From: Balanoglossus misakiensis
Lineage: Eukaryota; Hemichordata
Length of the DNA stretch: 64,000 bases
Direction of reading: 5' to 3'
Assembly: GCA_040954595.2 (NCBI GenBank)
Contig: CM082577.2
Coordinates: 15,376,001 to 15,440,000, forward strand
In this document: positions 17,041 through 28,089 of the stretch, piece by piece
How positions within the stretch are numbered: the first letter of the stretch is position 1
Layout: the number at the start of each line of letters is the position of its first letter
Program-made: the position numbers and the translations under genes
Notes under the pieces: generated by a model
The model's input: only the letters and a program-made list of their open reading frames with translations
What the model was told of the DNA's origin: nothing
The model's database searches: none

Positions 17041-18555
17041 ATGGCGGCCAAGCTCAACTGCATATCAGATAATGCCAAGGAGCGTTTGAGAGGCATCCTC
17101 GCCAGAAGGAGTCGCGTTTCCGGTGACTGTGTGCTCTGGACGGGTGCAGCTTGTCGAAACGGCTATGGCTCTATTACGTTCAGAGATGAGAACACTCTAA
17201 CCGCCTATGTCCATCACATTGCACTCCTAATTAACGGAGTGCAATTGGTGGGCAGGCGGTTAGAGTGTTCTCATCTTTGCAACGAAAAGCTATGCATCCG
17301 CCCAGAGCACATTGTCCAGGAAACGCGACTCCTAAACATTTCACGAAAGACGTGCTTTAAATCCCCAAAAGGGGAGTGTCACCACGATCCCAGGTGCCTA
17401 AGGTGAGTAATCCTCTTCTCATTTGATATGTATTGTGTGACCCTGCAGTTGAAACGCTTTCATCAATAATTTGCGGCGCGTGGGTAATCTCGGTGTTATT
17501 GACAATGCAGCCGGCCCAAACATTTTTAAATTAACACTGTTTCTGACTGTATTAACGAAATGTCCAATTTGCAAGTAGCCTATAGACAACCCTTTTGAAT
17601 GAGTTTTGTCTCGTTGAGATTTTATACATAAGGAACAATCTAGATTTATTTTAGAAGACACTGTTCTTTTAAAACAGCTAGCATAATACAGCTAAATTTC
17701 GGAATTTCCGGACAATTTTCGGAATTCCTTTTAAATTTGAGAAATTTTTCATCAGATATAAGTGTTACTATTTATTGGACATGTTTTTATCATTGTTTAC
17801 TTTTTAAGGTCATTCTCACCCCCCCCCCCAAAAAAAGCCGCTTTAGGCTTCATGTTCAGTAAAAAATCTGGAAAGTTCAGCTGAATTTTACACTGATCAC
17901 ACATTTTTGGGAAGGTCTGGCGCAAAATAAAGGATGACAAATGTAAATCTAATGTCACATTTGTAAACCTCTAAGTATTGTACACTCATTCTATTAAGTA
18001 TATGCAAATAGTACGGATAATTTTTTCGGAATGTGGAATTCCGAAATTAGTTCGGAACGTGTTAGCAGTGAAGAGATCACCACTGAGGGTTGGAAGGCCT
18101 TGCCAGAAATTAACGCGTAAAGTACGCCCTCACAGGCCATGTAAACAAGGTCAAATAAGGCCGTCTGGCAAACGAATGATTAATTCAACGCGCCATTTGA
18201 GCCGAGCTGAGTTGGTCTGAGTTGCGTATCACACAGACTTAGGCTGAATGTCAGTGGAGTAACCAGTCCGTTTTAGATTTACCAATGATGTGAATTTAAT
18301 TTCTTCACCCAGAAAAACAGAACACAACTTGTCTGCAACATGATGCTGGAGGTGACACATGACAGAGAAGTGGATCCGCGTTGTCAACACAGATGCCAGC
18401 ATTCAAAAGGGGAGTGCCACCTGCTAAAATCAACTCATCTGCTGTTGGCCCATTTTACCTGTGGCAACTGTTCAGAGGAGACAACGTTTATTCCGTGCAA
18501 GCCAACACGCAATGTTGGGGTCTACCTGTCAACACAGATGCAAGCATTCATGTGA
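17041..18555 (+). CDS. His-Me finger (His-Cys box) endonuclease-like protein, two exons
   Basis: The start is ATTATGGCGG at 17041; upstream frame extension begins only at a GTG. Exon 1 is 17041-17402 with donor AG|GTGAGT. The 121 residues include CVLWTG...GYG (30-43), then SHLC with H78 and C80, C85, P88-E-H90, N99 in RLLNISR, C105, C113, H114/H115 and C119. This is the order of the zinc-bound His-Me finger of I-PpoI-type enzymes, with the catalytic His and the metal-binding Asn both present. Two acceptors are possible after TTCTTCACCC: AG|AAAAAC at 18313 gives a stop at 18343 (130 residues). The AG 8 bp on (exon from 18321) keeps a Cys/His-rich frame open to 18555 and repeats the peptide KGECH. 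I cannot choose between them. A site-specific or structure-specific DNA nuclease is likely. Confidence 0.7.
17184..17276. repeat. 93-bp inverted repeat inside the endonuclease coding region
   Basis: The arms 17184-17205 and 17255-17276 are perfect reverse complements over 22 bp. Inside them 17218-17227 and 17236-17245 form a second perfect 10-bp pair around the 8-base loop TAATTAAC, and the segments between pair partly. The hairpin covers codons 48-79, including the catalytic His codon (17272-17274). It is present unchanged in the second cassette. Confidence 0.95.
17694..18049. mobile_element. Possible small non-autonomous element (MITE-like) in the intron
   Basis: The segment starts with AAATTTCGGAATTTCC and ends with GGAATTCCGAAATTA, an inverted pair of about 14 bp with one indel. 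More TTCGGAA half-sites lie just inside and outside (about 17718, 18026 and 18051). It is AT-rich, has no gene and lies in the endonuclease intron (17403-18312). No clear target duplication is seen. The rest of the intron shows only a C homopolymer near 17819. Confidence 0.35.
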
Positions 18556-18715
18556 GTGAGTATCAGGACTGACCTTGTATTTGCTGAATAATTCATAATG
18601 CCTATTTTAGAATTCTTAGAGGCATTTGGAGTTCATTGCCTGGTCAACCAAACTACACCCCTTAACAGCTGAAACAAAATGCGTATTGTGTTCATTCATT
18701 CATTGCATCAATATA
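18385..18715 (+). repeat. Diverged single copy of the satellite monomer
   Basis: Several blocks align in order with the satellite: CAACTCATCTGCTGT (satellite GAACTCATCTGCTGT), ACAGATGCAAGCATTCATG (satellite ACAGATGCCAGCATTCATT), CCTATTTTAGAATTCTTA (satellite CCTATTCTAGAATTCTTA), TTCATTGCCTGGTCAA (satellite TCCATTGACTGGTCAT) and TTCATTCATTCATTGCATCAA (satellite with GCGG before CATCAA). It is clearly homologous but far more diverged than array monomers are from each other. It overlaps exon 2 of the endonuclease gene. This is probably the source or an old relic of the satellite core. Confidence 0.8.
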
Positions 18716-19020
18716 TATAGGCAACATGAGTATCAAGTAGCACTATTTGTTTACGATTGTATTCATGAAAACTTCCCACTAACAATTCCACAGTTAATAT
18801 TGAACACATTTATCCAACAAGGTCAAAAGAAAAAGGGAATCTTCTGGTTCCAAAATACGCCACAAATGTGGGTCAACATACAGTGAAATATTATGGTGCT
18901 CAAATATGCAACATATCAAATCTGTCTCATCAAAGTCATGCTTTAAAAAAGAATTGAAAAGGTATTATTTATCCATTTGACTGCTGTATTTTCAGAAGGA
19001 AAACAAACTGAATTTGGTTT
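18715..19020 (+). pseudogene. Decayed 3' end of a LINE-type reverse transcriptase
   Basis: Three frames together give the typical C-terminal signature of CR1/L2-type LINE polyproteins. First comes RQHEYQVALFVYDCIHENFP (about 18719-18778), then LVPKYATN..HTVKYYGAQICN in another frame (about 18843-18913), then SSKSCFKKELKRYYL in a third (about 18927-18971). Frameshifts and stops show that it is dead. It runs directly into the first unit of array B. Confidence 0.6.
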
Positions 19021-21563
19021 TTCAAGTACCTTATATTTTCTGTAAAATAGACATTTAATTGGCAAGCCGTCCTGCATCAATTATTAATTGTGTACATGCA
19101 CTAAAGCGCCCTCACTGCTGGGTGTGTTGTATGGTCTTTAACCCTGTTTCAAATTAGAGTACTTTCTGCAATTTCAAGACAGATCTTACGTGCCATTGGA
19201 GAGCTCCATTGACTGGTCATTCATACTGTTTTCATTCATTCATTGCGGCATCAATATATTTTATCTATTCTAGCCAAAGAGCTTGGCACCTGTTGAAATG
19301 AACTCATCTGCTGTGGGCCAGTTTATTGGTGGCAGTTGAGCTGAGGAGAGCACCTTCCTTCCCGGCACGCCACCAAGTAAAGTTCCACGCCGCCCACCAC
19401 AGATGCCAGCATTCATTCATGCGAGTGAGTGTAATTGCAAATTTGCCTATTCTAGATCTGTAATGGAAATGGAGAAAGTACCTTATATTTTCTGTAAAAT
19501 AGACATTTAATTGGCAAGCCGTCCTGCATCAATTATTAATTGTGTACATGCACTAAAGCGCCCTCACTGCTGGGTGTGTTGTATGGTCTTTAACCCTGTT
19601 TCAAATTAGAGTACTTTCTGCAATTTCAAGACAGATCTTACGTGCCATTGGAGAGCTCCATTGACTGGTCATTCATACTGTTTTCATTCATTCATTGCGG
19701 CATCAATATATTTTATCTATTCTAGCCAAAGAGCTTGGCACCTGTTGAAATGAACTCATCTGCTGTGGGCCAGTTTATTGGTGGCAGTTGAGCTGAGGAG
19801 AGCACCTTCCTTCCCGGCACGCCACCAAGTAAAGTTCCACGCCGCCCACCACAGATGCCAGCATTCATTCATGCGAGTGAGTGTAATTGCAAATTTGCCT
19901 ATTCTAGATCTGTAATGGAAATGGAGAAAGTACCTTATATTTTCTGTAAAATAGACATTTAATTGGCAAGCCGTCCTGCATCAATTATTAATTGTGTACA
20001 TGCACTAAAGCGCCCTCACTGCTGGGTGTGTTGTATGGTCTTTAACCCTGTTTCAAATTAGAGTACTTTCTGCAATTTCAAGACAGATCTTACGTGCCAT
20101 TGGAGAGCTCCATTGACTGGTCATTCATACTGTTTTCATTCATTCATTGCGGCATCAATATATTTTATCTATTCTAGCCAAAGAGCTTGGCACCTGTTGA
20201 AATGAACTCATCTGCTGTGGGCCAGTTTATTGGTGGCAGTTGAGCTGAGGAGAGCACCTTCCTTCCCGGCACGCCACCAAGTAAAGTTCCACGCCGCCCA
20301 CCACAGATGCCAGCATTCATTCATGCGAGTGAGTGTAATTGCAAATTTGCCTATTCTAGATCTGTAATGGAAATGGAGAAAGTACCTTATATTTTCTGTA
20401 AAATAGACATTTAATTGGCAAGCCGTCCTGCATCAATTATTAATTGTGTACATGCACTAAAGCGCCCTCACTGCTGGGTGTGTTGTATGGTCTTTAACCC
20501 TGTTTCAAATTAGAGTACTTTCTGCAATTTCAAGACAGATCTTACGTGCCATTGGAGAGCTCCATTGACTGGTCATTCATACTGTTTTCATTCATTCATT
20601 GCGGCATCAATATATTTTATCTATTCTAGCCAAAGAGCTTGGCACCTGTTGAAATGAACTCATCTGCTGTGGGCCAGTTTATTGGTGGCAGTTGAGCTGA
20701 GGAGAGCACCTTCTTTCCCGGCACGCCACCAAGTAAAGTTCCACGCCGCCCACCACAGATGCCAGCATTCATTCATGCGAGTGAGTGTAATTGCAAATTT
20801 GCCTATTCTAGATCTGTAATGGAAATGGAGAAAGTACCTTATATTTTCTGTAAAATAGACATTTAATTGGCAAGCCGTCCTGCATCAATTATTAATTGTG
20901 TACATGCACTAAAGCGCCCTCACTGCTGGGTGTGTTGTATGGTCTTTAACCCTGTTTCAAATTAGAGTACTTTCTGCAATTTCAAGACAGATCTTACGTG
21001 CCATTGGAGAGCTCCATTGACTGGTCATTCATACTGTTTTCATTCATTCATTGCGGCATCAATATATTTTATCTATTCTAGCCAAAGAGCTTGGCACCTG
21101 TTGAAATGAACTCATCTGCTGTGGGCCAGTTTATTGGTGGCAGTTGAGCTGAGGAGAGCACCTTCCTTCCCGGCACGCCACCAAGTAAAGTTCCACGCCG
21201 CCCACCACAGATGCCAGCATTCATTCATGCGAGTGAGTGTAATTGCAAATTTGCCTATTCTAGATCTGTAATGGAAATGGAGAAAGTACCTTATATTTTC
21301 TGTAAAATAGACATTTAATTGGCAAGCCGTCCTGCATCAATTATTAATTGTGTACATGCACTAAAGCGCCCTCACTGCTGGGTGTGTTGTATGGTCTTTA
21401 ACCCTGTTTCAAATTAGAGTACTTTCTGCAATTTCAAGACAGATCTTACGTGCCATTGGAGAGCTCCATTGACTGGTCATTCATACTGTTTTCATTCATT
21501 CATTGCGGCATCAATATATTTTATCTATTCTAGCCAAAGAGCTTGGCACCTGTTGAAATGAAC

Positions 21564-24500
21564 TCATCTGCTGTGGGCCAGTTTATTGGTGGCAGTTGAG
21601 CTGAGGAGAGCACCTTCCTTCCCGGCACGCCACCAAGTAAAGTTCCACGCCGCCCACCACAGATGCCAGCATTCATTCATGCGAGTGAGTGTAATTGCAA
21701 ATTTGCCTATTCTAGAATTCTTACGTGCCATTGGAGAGCTCCATTGACTGGTCATTCATACTGTTTTCATTCATTCATTGCGGCATCAATATATTTTATC
21801 TATTCTAGCCAAAGAGCTTGGCACCTGTTGAAATGAACTCATCTGCTGTGGGCCAGTTTATTGGTGGCAGTTGAGCTGAGGAGAGCACCTTCCTTCCCGG
21901 CACGCCACCAAGTAAAGTTCCACGCCGCCCACCACAGATGCCAGCATTCATTCATGCGAGTGAGTGTAATTGCAAATTTGCCTATTCTAGATCTGTAATG
22001 GAAATGGAGAAAGTACCTTATATTTTCTGTAAAATAGACATTTAATTGGCAAGCCGTCCTGCATCAATTATTAATTGTGTACATGCACTAAAGCGCCCTC
22101 ACTGCTGGGTGTGTTGTATGGTCTTTAACCCTGTTTCAAATTAGAGTACTTTCTGCAATTTCAAGACAGATCTTACGTGCCATTGGAGAGCTCCATTGAC
22201 TGGTCATTCATACTGTTTTCATTCATTCATTGCGGCATCAATATATTTTATCTATTCTAGCCAAAGAGCTTGGCACCTGTTGAAATGAACTCATCTGCTG
22301 TGGGCCAGTTTATTGGTGGCAGTTGAGCTGAGGAGAGCACCTTCTTTCCCGGCACGCCACCAAGTAAAGTTCCACGCCGCCCACCACAGATGCCAGCATT
22401 CATTCATGCGAGTGAGTGTAATTGCAAATTTGCCTATTCTAGAATCTTACGTGCCATTGGAGAGCTCCATTGACTGGTCATTCATACTGTTTTCATTCAT
22501 TCATTGCGGCATCAATATATTTTATCTATTCTAGCCAAAGAGCTTGGCACCTGTTGAAATGAACTCATCTGCTGTGGGCCAGTTTATTGGTGGCAGTTGA
22601 GCTGAGGAGAGCACCTTCTTTCCCGGCACGCCACCAAGTAAAGTTCCACGCCGCCCACCACAGATGCCAGCATTCATTCATGCGAGTGAGTGTAATTGCA
22701 AATTTGCCTATTTACGTGCCATTGGAGAGCTCCATTGACTGGTCATTCATACTGTTTTCATTCATTCATTGCGGCATCAATATATTTTATCTATTCTAGC
22801 CAAAGAGCTTGGCACCTGTTGAAATGAACTCATCTGCTGTGGGCCAGTTTATTGGTGGCAGTTGAGCTGAGGAGAGCACCTTCCTTCCCGGCACGCCACC
22901 AAGTAAAGTTCCACGCCGCCCACCACAGATGCCAGCATTCATTCATGCGAGTGAGTGTAATTGCAAATTTGCCTATTCTAGATCTGTAATGGAAATGGAG
23001 AAAGTACCTTATATTTTCTGTAAAATAGACATTTAATTGGCAAGCCGTCCTGCATCAATTATTAATTGTGTACATGCACTAAAGCGCCCTCACTGCTGGG
23101 TGTGTTGTATGGTCTTTAACCCTGTTTCAAATTAGAGTACTTTCTGCAATTTCAAGACAGATCTTACGTGCCATTGGAGAGCTCCATTGACTGGTCATTC
23201 ATACTGTTTTCATTCATTCATTGCGGCATCAATATATTTTATCTATTCTAGCCAAAGAGCTTGGCACCTGTTGAAATGAACTCATCTGCTGTGGGCCAGT
23301 TTATTGGTGGCAGTTGAGCTGAGGAGAGCACCTTCTTTCCCGGCACGCCACCAAGTAAAGTTCCACGCCGCCCACCACAGATGCCAGCATTCATTCATGC
23401 GAGTGAGTGTAATTGCAAATTTGCCTATTCTAGAATCTTACGTGCCATTGGAGAGCTCCATTGACTGGTCATTCATACTGTTTTCATTTATTCATTGCGG
23501 CATCAATATATTTTATCTATTCTAGCCAAAGAGCTTGGCACCTGTTGAAATGAACTCATCTGCTGTGGGCCAGTTTATTGGTGGCAGTTGAGCTGAGGAG
23601 AGCACCTTCTTTCCCGGCACGCCACCAAGTAAAGTTCCACGCCGCCCACCACAGATGCCAGCATTCATTCATGCGAGTGAGTGTAATTGCAAATTTGCCT
23701 ATTCTAGAATCTTACGTGCCATTGGAGAGCTCCATTGACTGGTCATTCATACTGTTTTCATTCATTCATTGCAGCATCAATATATTTTATCTATTCTAGC
23801 CAAAGAGCTTGGCACCTGTTGAAATGAACTCATCTGCTGTGGGCCAGTTTATTGGTGGCAGTTGAGCTGAGGAGAGCACCTTCCTTCCCGGCACGCCACC
23901 AAGTAAAGTTCCACGCCGCCCACCACAGATGCCAGCATTCATTCATGCGAGTGAGTGTAATTGCAAATTTGCCTATTCTAGAATCTTACGTGCCATTGGA
24001 GAGCTCCATTGACTGGTCATTCATACTGTTTTCATTCATTCATTGCGGCATCAATATATTTTATCTATTCTAGCCAAAGAGCTTGGCACCTGTTGAAATG
24101 AACTCATCTGCTGTGGGCCAGTTTATTGGTGGCAGTTGAGCTGAGGAGAGCACCTTCCTTCCCGGCACGCCACCAAGTAAAGTTCCACGCCGCCCACCAC
24201 AGATGCCAGCATTCATTCATGCGAGTGAGTGTAATTGCAAATTTGCCTATTCTAGAATCTTACGTGCCATTGGAGAGCTCCATTGACTGGTCATTCATAC
24301 TGTTTTCATTCATTCATTGCGGCATCAATATATTTTATCTATTCTAGCCGAAGAGCTTGGCACCTGTTGAAATGAACTCATCTGCTGTGGGCCAGTTTAT
24401 TGGTGGCAGTTGAGCTGAGGAGAGCACCTTCCTTCCCGGCACGCCACCAAGTAAAGTTCCACGCCGCCCACCACAGATGCCAGCATTCATTCATGCGAGT

Positions 24501-27500
24501 GAGTGTAATTGCAAATTTGCCTATTCTAGATCTGTAATGGAAATGGAGAAAGTACCTTATATTTTCTGTAAAATAGACATTTAATTGGCAAGCCGTCCTG
24601 CATCAATTATTAATTGTGTACATGCACTAAAGCGCCCTCACTGCTGGGTGTGTTGTATGGTCTTTAACCCTGTTTCAAATTAGAGTACTTTCTGCAATTT
24701 CAAGACAGATCTTACGTGCCATTGGAGAGCTCCATTGACTGGTCATTCATACTGTTTTCATTCATTCATTGCGGCATCAATATATTTTATCTATTCTAGC
24801 CAAAGAGCTTGGCACCTGTTGAAATGAACTCATCTGCTGTGGGCCAGTTTATTGGTGGCAGTTGAGCTGAGGAGAGCACCTTCCTTCCCGGCACGCCACC
24901 AAGTAAAGTTCCACGCCGCCCACCACAGATGCCAGCATTCATTCATGCGAGTGAGTGTAATTGCAAATTTGCCTATTCTAGATTCTTACGTGCCATTGGA
25001 GAGCTCCATTGACTGGTCATTCATACTGTTTTCATTCATTCATTGCGGCATCAATATATTTTATCTATTCTAGCCAAAGAGCTTGGCACCTGTTGAAATG
25101 AACTCATCTGCTGTGGGCCAGTTTATTGGTGGCAGTTGAGCTGAGGAGAGCACCTTCCTTCCCGGCACGCCACCAAGTAAAGTTCCACGCCGCCCACCAC
25201 AGATGCCAGCATTCATTCATGCGAGTGAGTGTAATTGCAAATTTGCCTATTCTAGAATCTTACGTGCCATTGGAGAGCTCCATTGACTGGTCATTCATAC
25301 TGTTTTCATTCATTCATTGCGGCATCAATATATTTTATCTATTCTAGCCAAAGAGCTTGGCACCTGTTGAAATGAACTCATCTGCTGTGGGCCAGTTTAT
25401 TGGTGGCAGTTGAGCTGAGGAGAGCACCTTCCTTCCCGGCACGCCACCAAGTAAAGTTCCACGCCGCCCACCACAGATGCCAGCATTCATTCATGCGAGT
25501 GAGTGTAATTGCAAATTTGCCTATTCTAGATCTGTAATGGAAATGGAGAAAGTACCTTATATTTTCTGTAAAATAGACATTTAATTGGCAAGCCGTCCTG
25601 CATCAATTATTAATTGTGTACATGCACTAAAGCGCCCTCACTGCTGGGTGTGTTGTATGGTCTTTAACCCTGTTTCAAATTAGAGTACTTTCTGCAATTT
25701 CAAGACAGATCTTACGTGCCATTGGAGAGCTCCATTGACTGGTCATTCATACTGTTTTCATTCATTCATTGCGGCATCAATATATTTTATCTATTCTAGC
25801 CAAAGAGCTTGGCACCTGTTGAAATGAACTCATCTGCTGTGGGCCAGTTTATTGGTGGCAGTTGAGCTGAGGAGAGCACCTTCCTTCCCGGCACGCCACC
25901 AAGTAAAGTTCCACGCCGCCCACCACAGATGCCAGCATTCATTCATGCGAGTGAGTGTAATTGCAAATTTGCCTATTCTAGATCTGTAATGGAAATGGAG
26001 AAAGTACCTTATATTTTCTGTAAAATAGACATTTAATTGGCAAGCCGTCCTGCATCAATTATTAATTGTGTACATGCACTAAAGCGCCCTCACTGCTGGG
26101 TGTGTTGTATGGTCTTTAACCCTGTTTCAAATTAGAGTACTTTCTGCAATTTCAAGACAGATCTTACGTGCCATTGGAGAGCTCCATTGACTGGTCATTC
26201 ATACTGTTTTCATTCATTCATTGCGGCATCAATATATTTTATCTATTCTAGCCAAAGAGCTTGGCACCTGTTGAAATGAACTCATCTGCTGTGGGCCAGT
26301 TTATTGGTGGCAGTTGAGCTGAGGAGAGCACCTTCCTTCCCGGCACGCCACCAAGTAAAGTTCCACGCCGCCCACCACAGATGCCAGCATTCATTCATGC
26401 GAGTGAGTGTAATTGCAAATTTGCCTATTCTAGATCTGTAATGGAAATGGAGAAAGTACCTTATATTTTCTGTAAAATAGACATTTAATTGGCAAGCCGT
26501 CCTGCATCAATTATTAATTGTGTACATGCACTAAAGCGCCCTCACTGCTGGGTGTGTTGTATGGTCTTTAACCCTGTTTCAAATTAGAGTACTTTCTGCA
26601 ATTTCAAGACAGATCTTACGTGCCATTGGAGAGCTCCATTGACTGGTCATTCATACTGTTTTCATTCATTCATTGCGGCATCAATATATTTTATCTATTC
26701 TAGCCAAAGAGCTTGGCACCTGTTGAAATGAACTCATCTGCTGTGGGCCAGTTTATTGGTGGCAGTTGAGCTGAGGAGAGCACCTTCCTTCCCGGCACGC
26801 CACCAAGTAAAGTTCCACGCCGCCCACCACAGATGCCAGCATTCATTCATGCGAGTGAGTGTAATTGCAAATTTGCCTATTCTAGATCTGTAATGGAAAT
26901 GGAGAAAGTACCTTATATTTTCTGTAAAATAGACATTTAATTGGCAAGCCGTCCTGCATCAATTATTAATTGTGTACATGCACTAAAGCGCCCTCACTGC
27001 TGGGTGTGTTGTATGGTCTTTAACCCTGTTTCAAATTAGAGTACTTTCTGCAATTTCAAGACAGATCTTACGTGCCATTGGAGAGCTCCATTGACTGGTC
27101 ATTCATACTGTTTTCATTCATTCATTGCGGCATCAATATATTTTATCTATTCTAGCCAAAGAGCTTGGCACCTGTTGAAATGAACTCATCTGCTGTGGGC
27201 CAGTTTATTGGTGGCAGTTGAGCTGAGGAGAGCACCTTCTTTCCCGGCACGCCACCAAGTAAAGTTCCACGCCGCCCACCACAGATGCCAGCATTCATTC
27301 ATGCGAGTGAGTGTAATTGCAAATTTGCCTATTCTAGATCTGTAATGGAAATGGAGAAAGTACCTTATATTTTCTGTAAAATAGACATTTAATTGGCAAG
27401 CCGTCCTGCATCAATTATTAATTGTGTACATGCACTAAAGCGCCCTCACTGCTGGGTGTGTTGTATGGTCTTTAACCCTGTTTCAAATTAGAGTACTTTC

Positions 27501-28089
27501 TGCAATTTCAAGACAGATCTTACGTGCCATTGGAGAGCTCCATTGACTGGTCATTCATACTGTTTTCATTCATTCATTGCGGCATCAATATATTTTATCT
27601 ATTCTAGCCAAAGAGCTTGGCACCTGTTGAAATGAACTCATCTGCTGTGGGCCAGTTTATTGGTGGCAGTTGAGCTGAGGAGAGCACCTTCCTTCCCGGC
27701 ACGCCACCAAGTAAAGTTCCACGCCGCCCACCACAGATGCCAGCATTCATTCATGCGAGTGAGTGTAATTGCAAATTTGCCTATTCTAGATCTGTAATGG
27801 AAATGGAGAAAGTACCTTATATTTTCTGTAAAATAGACATTTAATTGGCAAGCCGTCCTGCATCAATTATTAATTGTGTACATGCACTAAAGCGCCCTCA
27901 CTGCTGGGTGTGTTGTATGGTCTTTAACCCTGTTTCAAATTAGAGTACTTTCTGCAATTTCAAGACAGATCTTACGTGCCATTGGAGAGCTCCATTGACT
28001 GGTCATTCATACTGTTTTCATTCATTCATTGCGGCATCAATATATTTTATCTATTCTAGCCAAAGAGCTTGGCACCTGTTGAAATGAAC
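21564..28089. repeat. Higher-order satellite block 1 (6,526 bp)
   Basis: The order of long, short, GAATTC-type and GCCGAAG-type monomers from here is repeated 6,526 bp downstream. Matching variants include the GCAGCATC unit (near 23770 and 30297) and the TTTATTCATTG unit (near 23487 and 30013). The block phase is arbitrary. Confidence 0.8.

Larger units (their letters stand above)
10867..19026. other. Gene cassette, copy 1 (8.16 kb between satellite arrays)
   Basis: This unique stretch is flanked on both sides by the same satellite family and recurs at 42662-50817. It carries the divergent transposase-like halves, the SET-domain gene, the His-Me endonuclease gene, a diverged satellite monomer and a LINE remnant. 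The left edge leaves the satellite inside AGTAAAGTTCCACG. The right edge enters it inside AAGTACCTTATATT. I see no terminal inverted repeat and no target-site duplication, so the cassette does not look like a simple insertion. It may be the ancestral locus from which the array grew. Confidence 0.85.

Noticed and set aside
17978-18220. 80-codon forward frame in the nuclease intron
   Set aside because: It lies in the presumed intron and overlaps the MITE-like segment, with no recognisable motif.
10867-19026. Cassette as a classic cut-and-paste transposon inserted into the satellite
   Set aside because: I found no terminal inverted repeats and no target-site duplication at the two junctions, although a degenerate pair could have been missed by eye.
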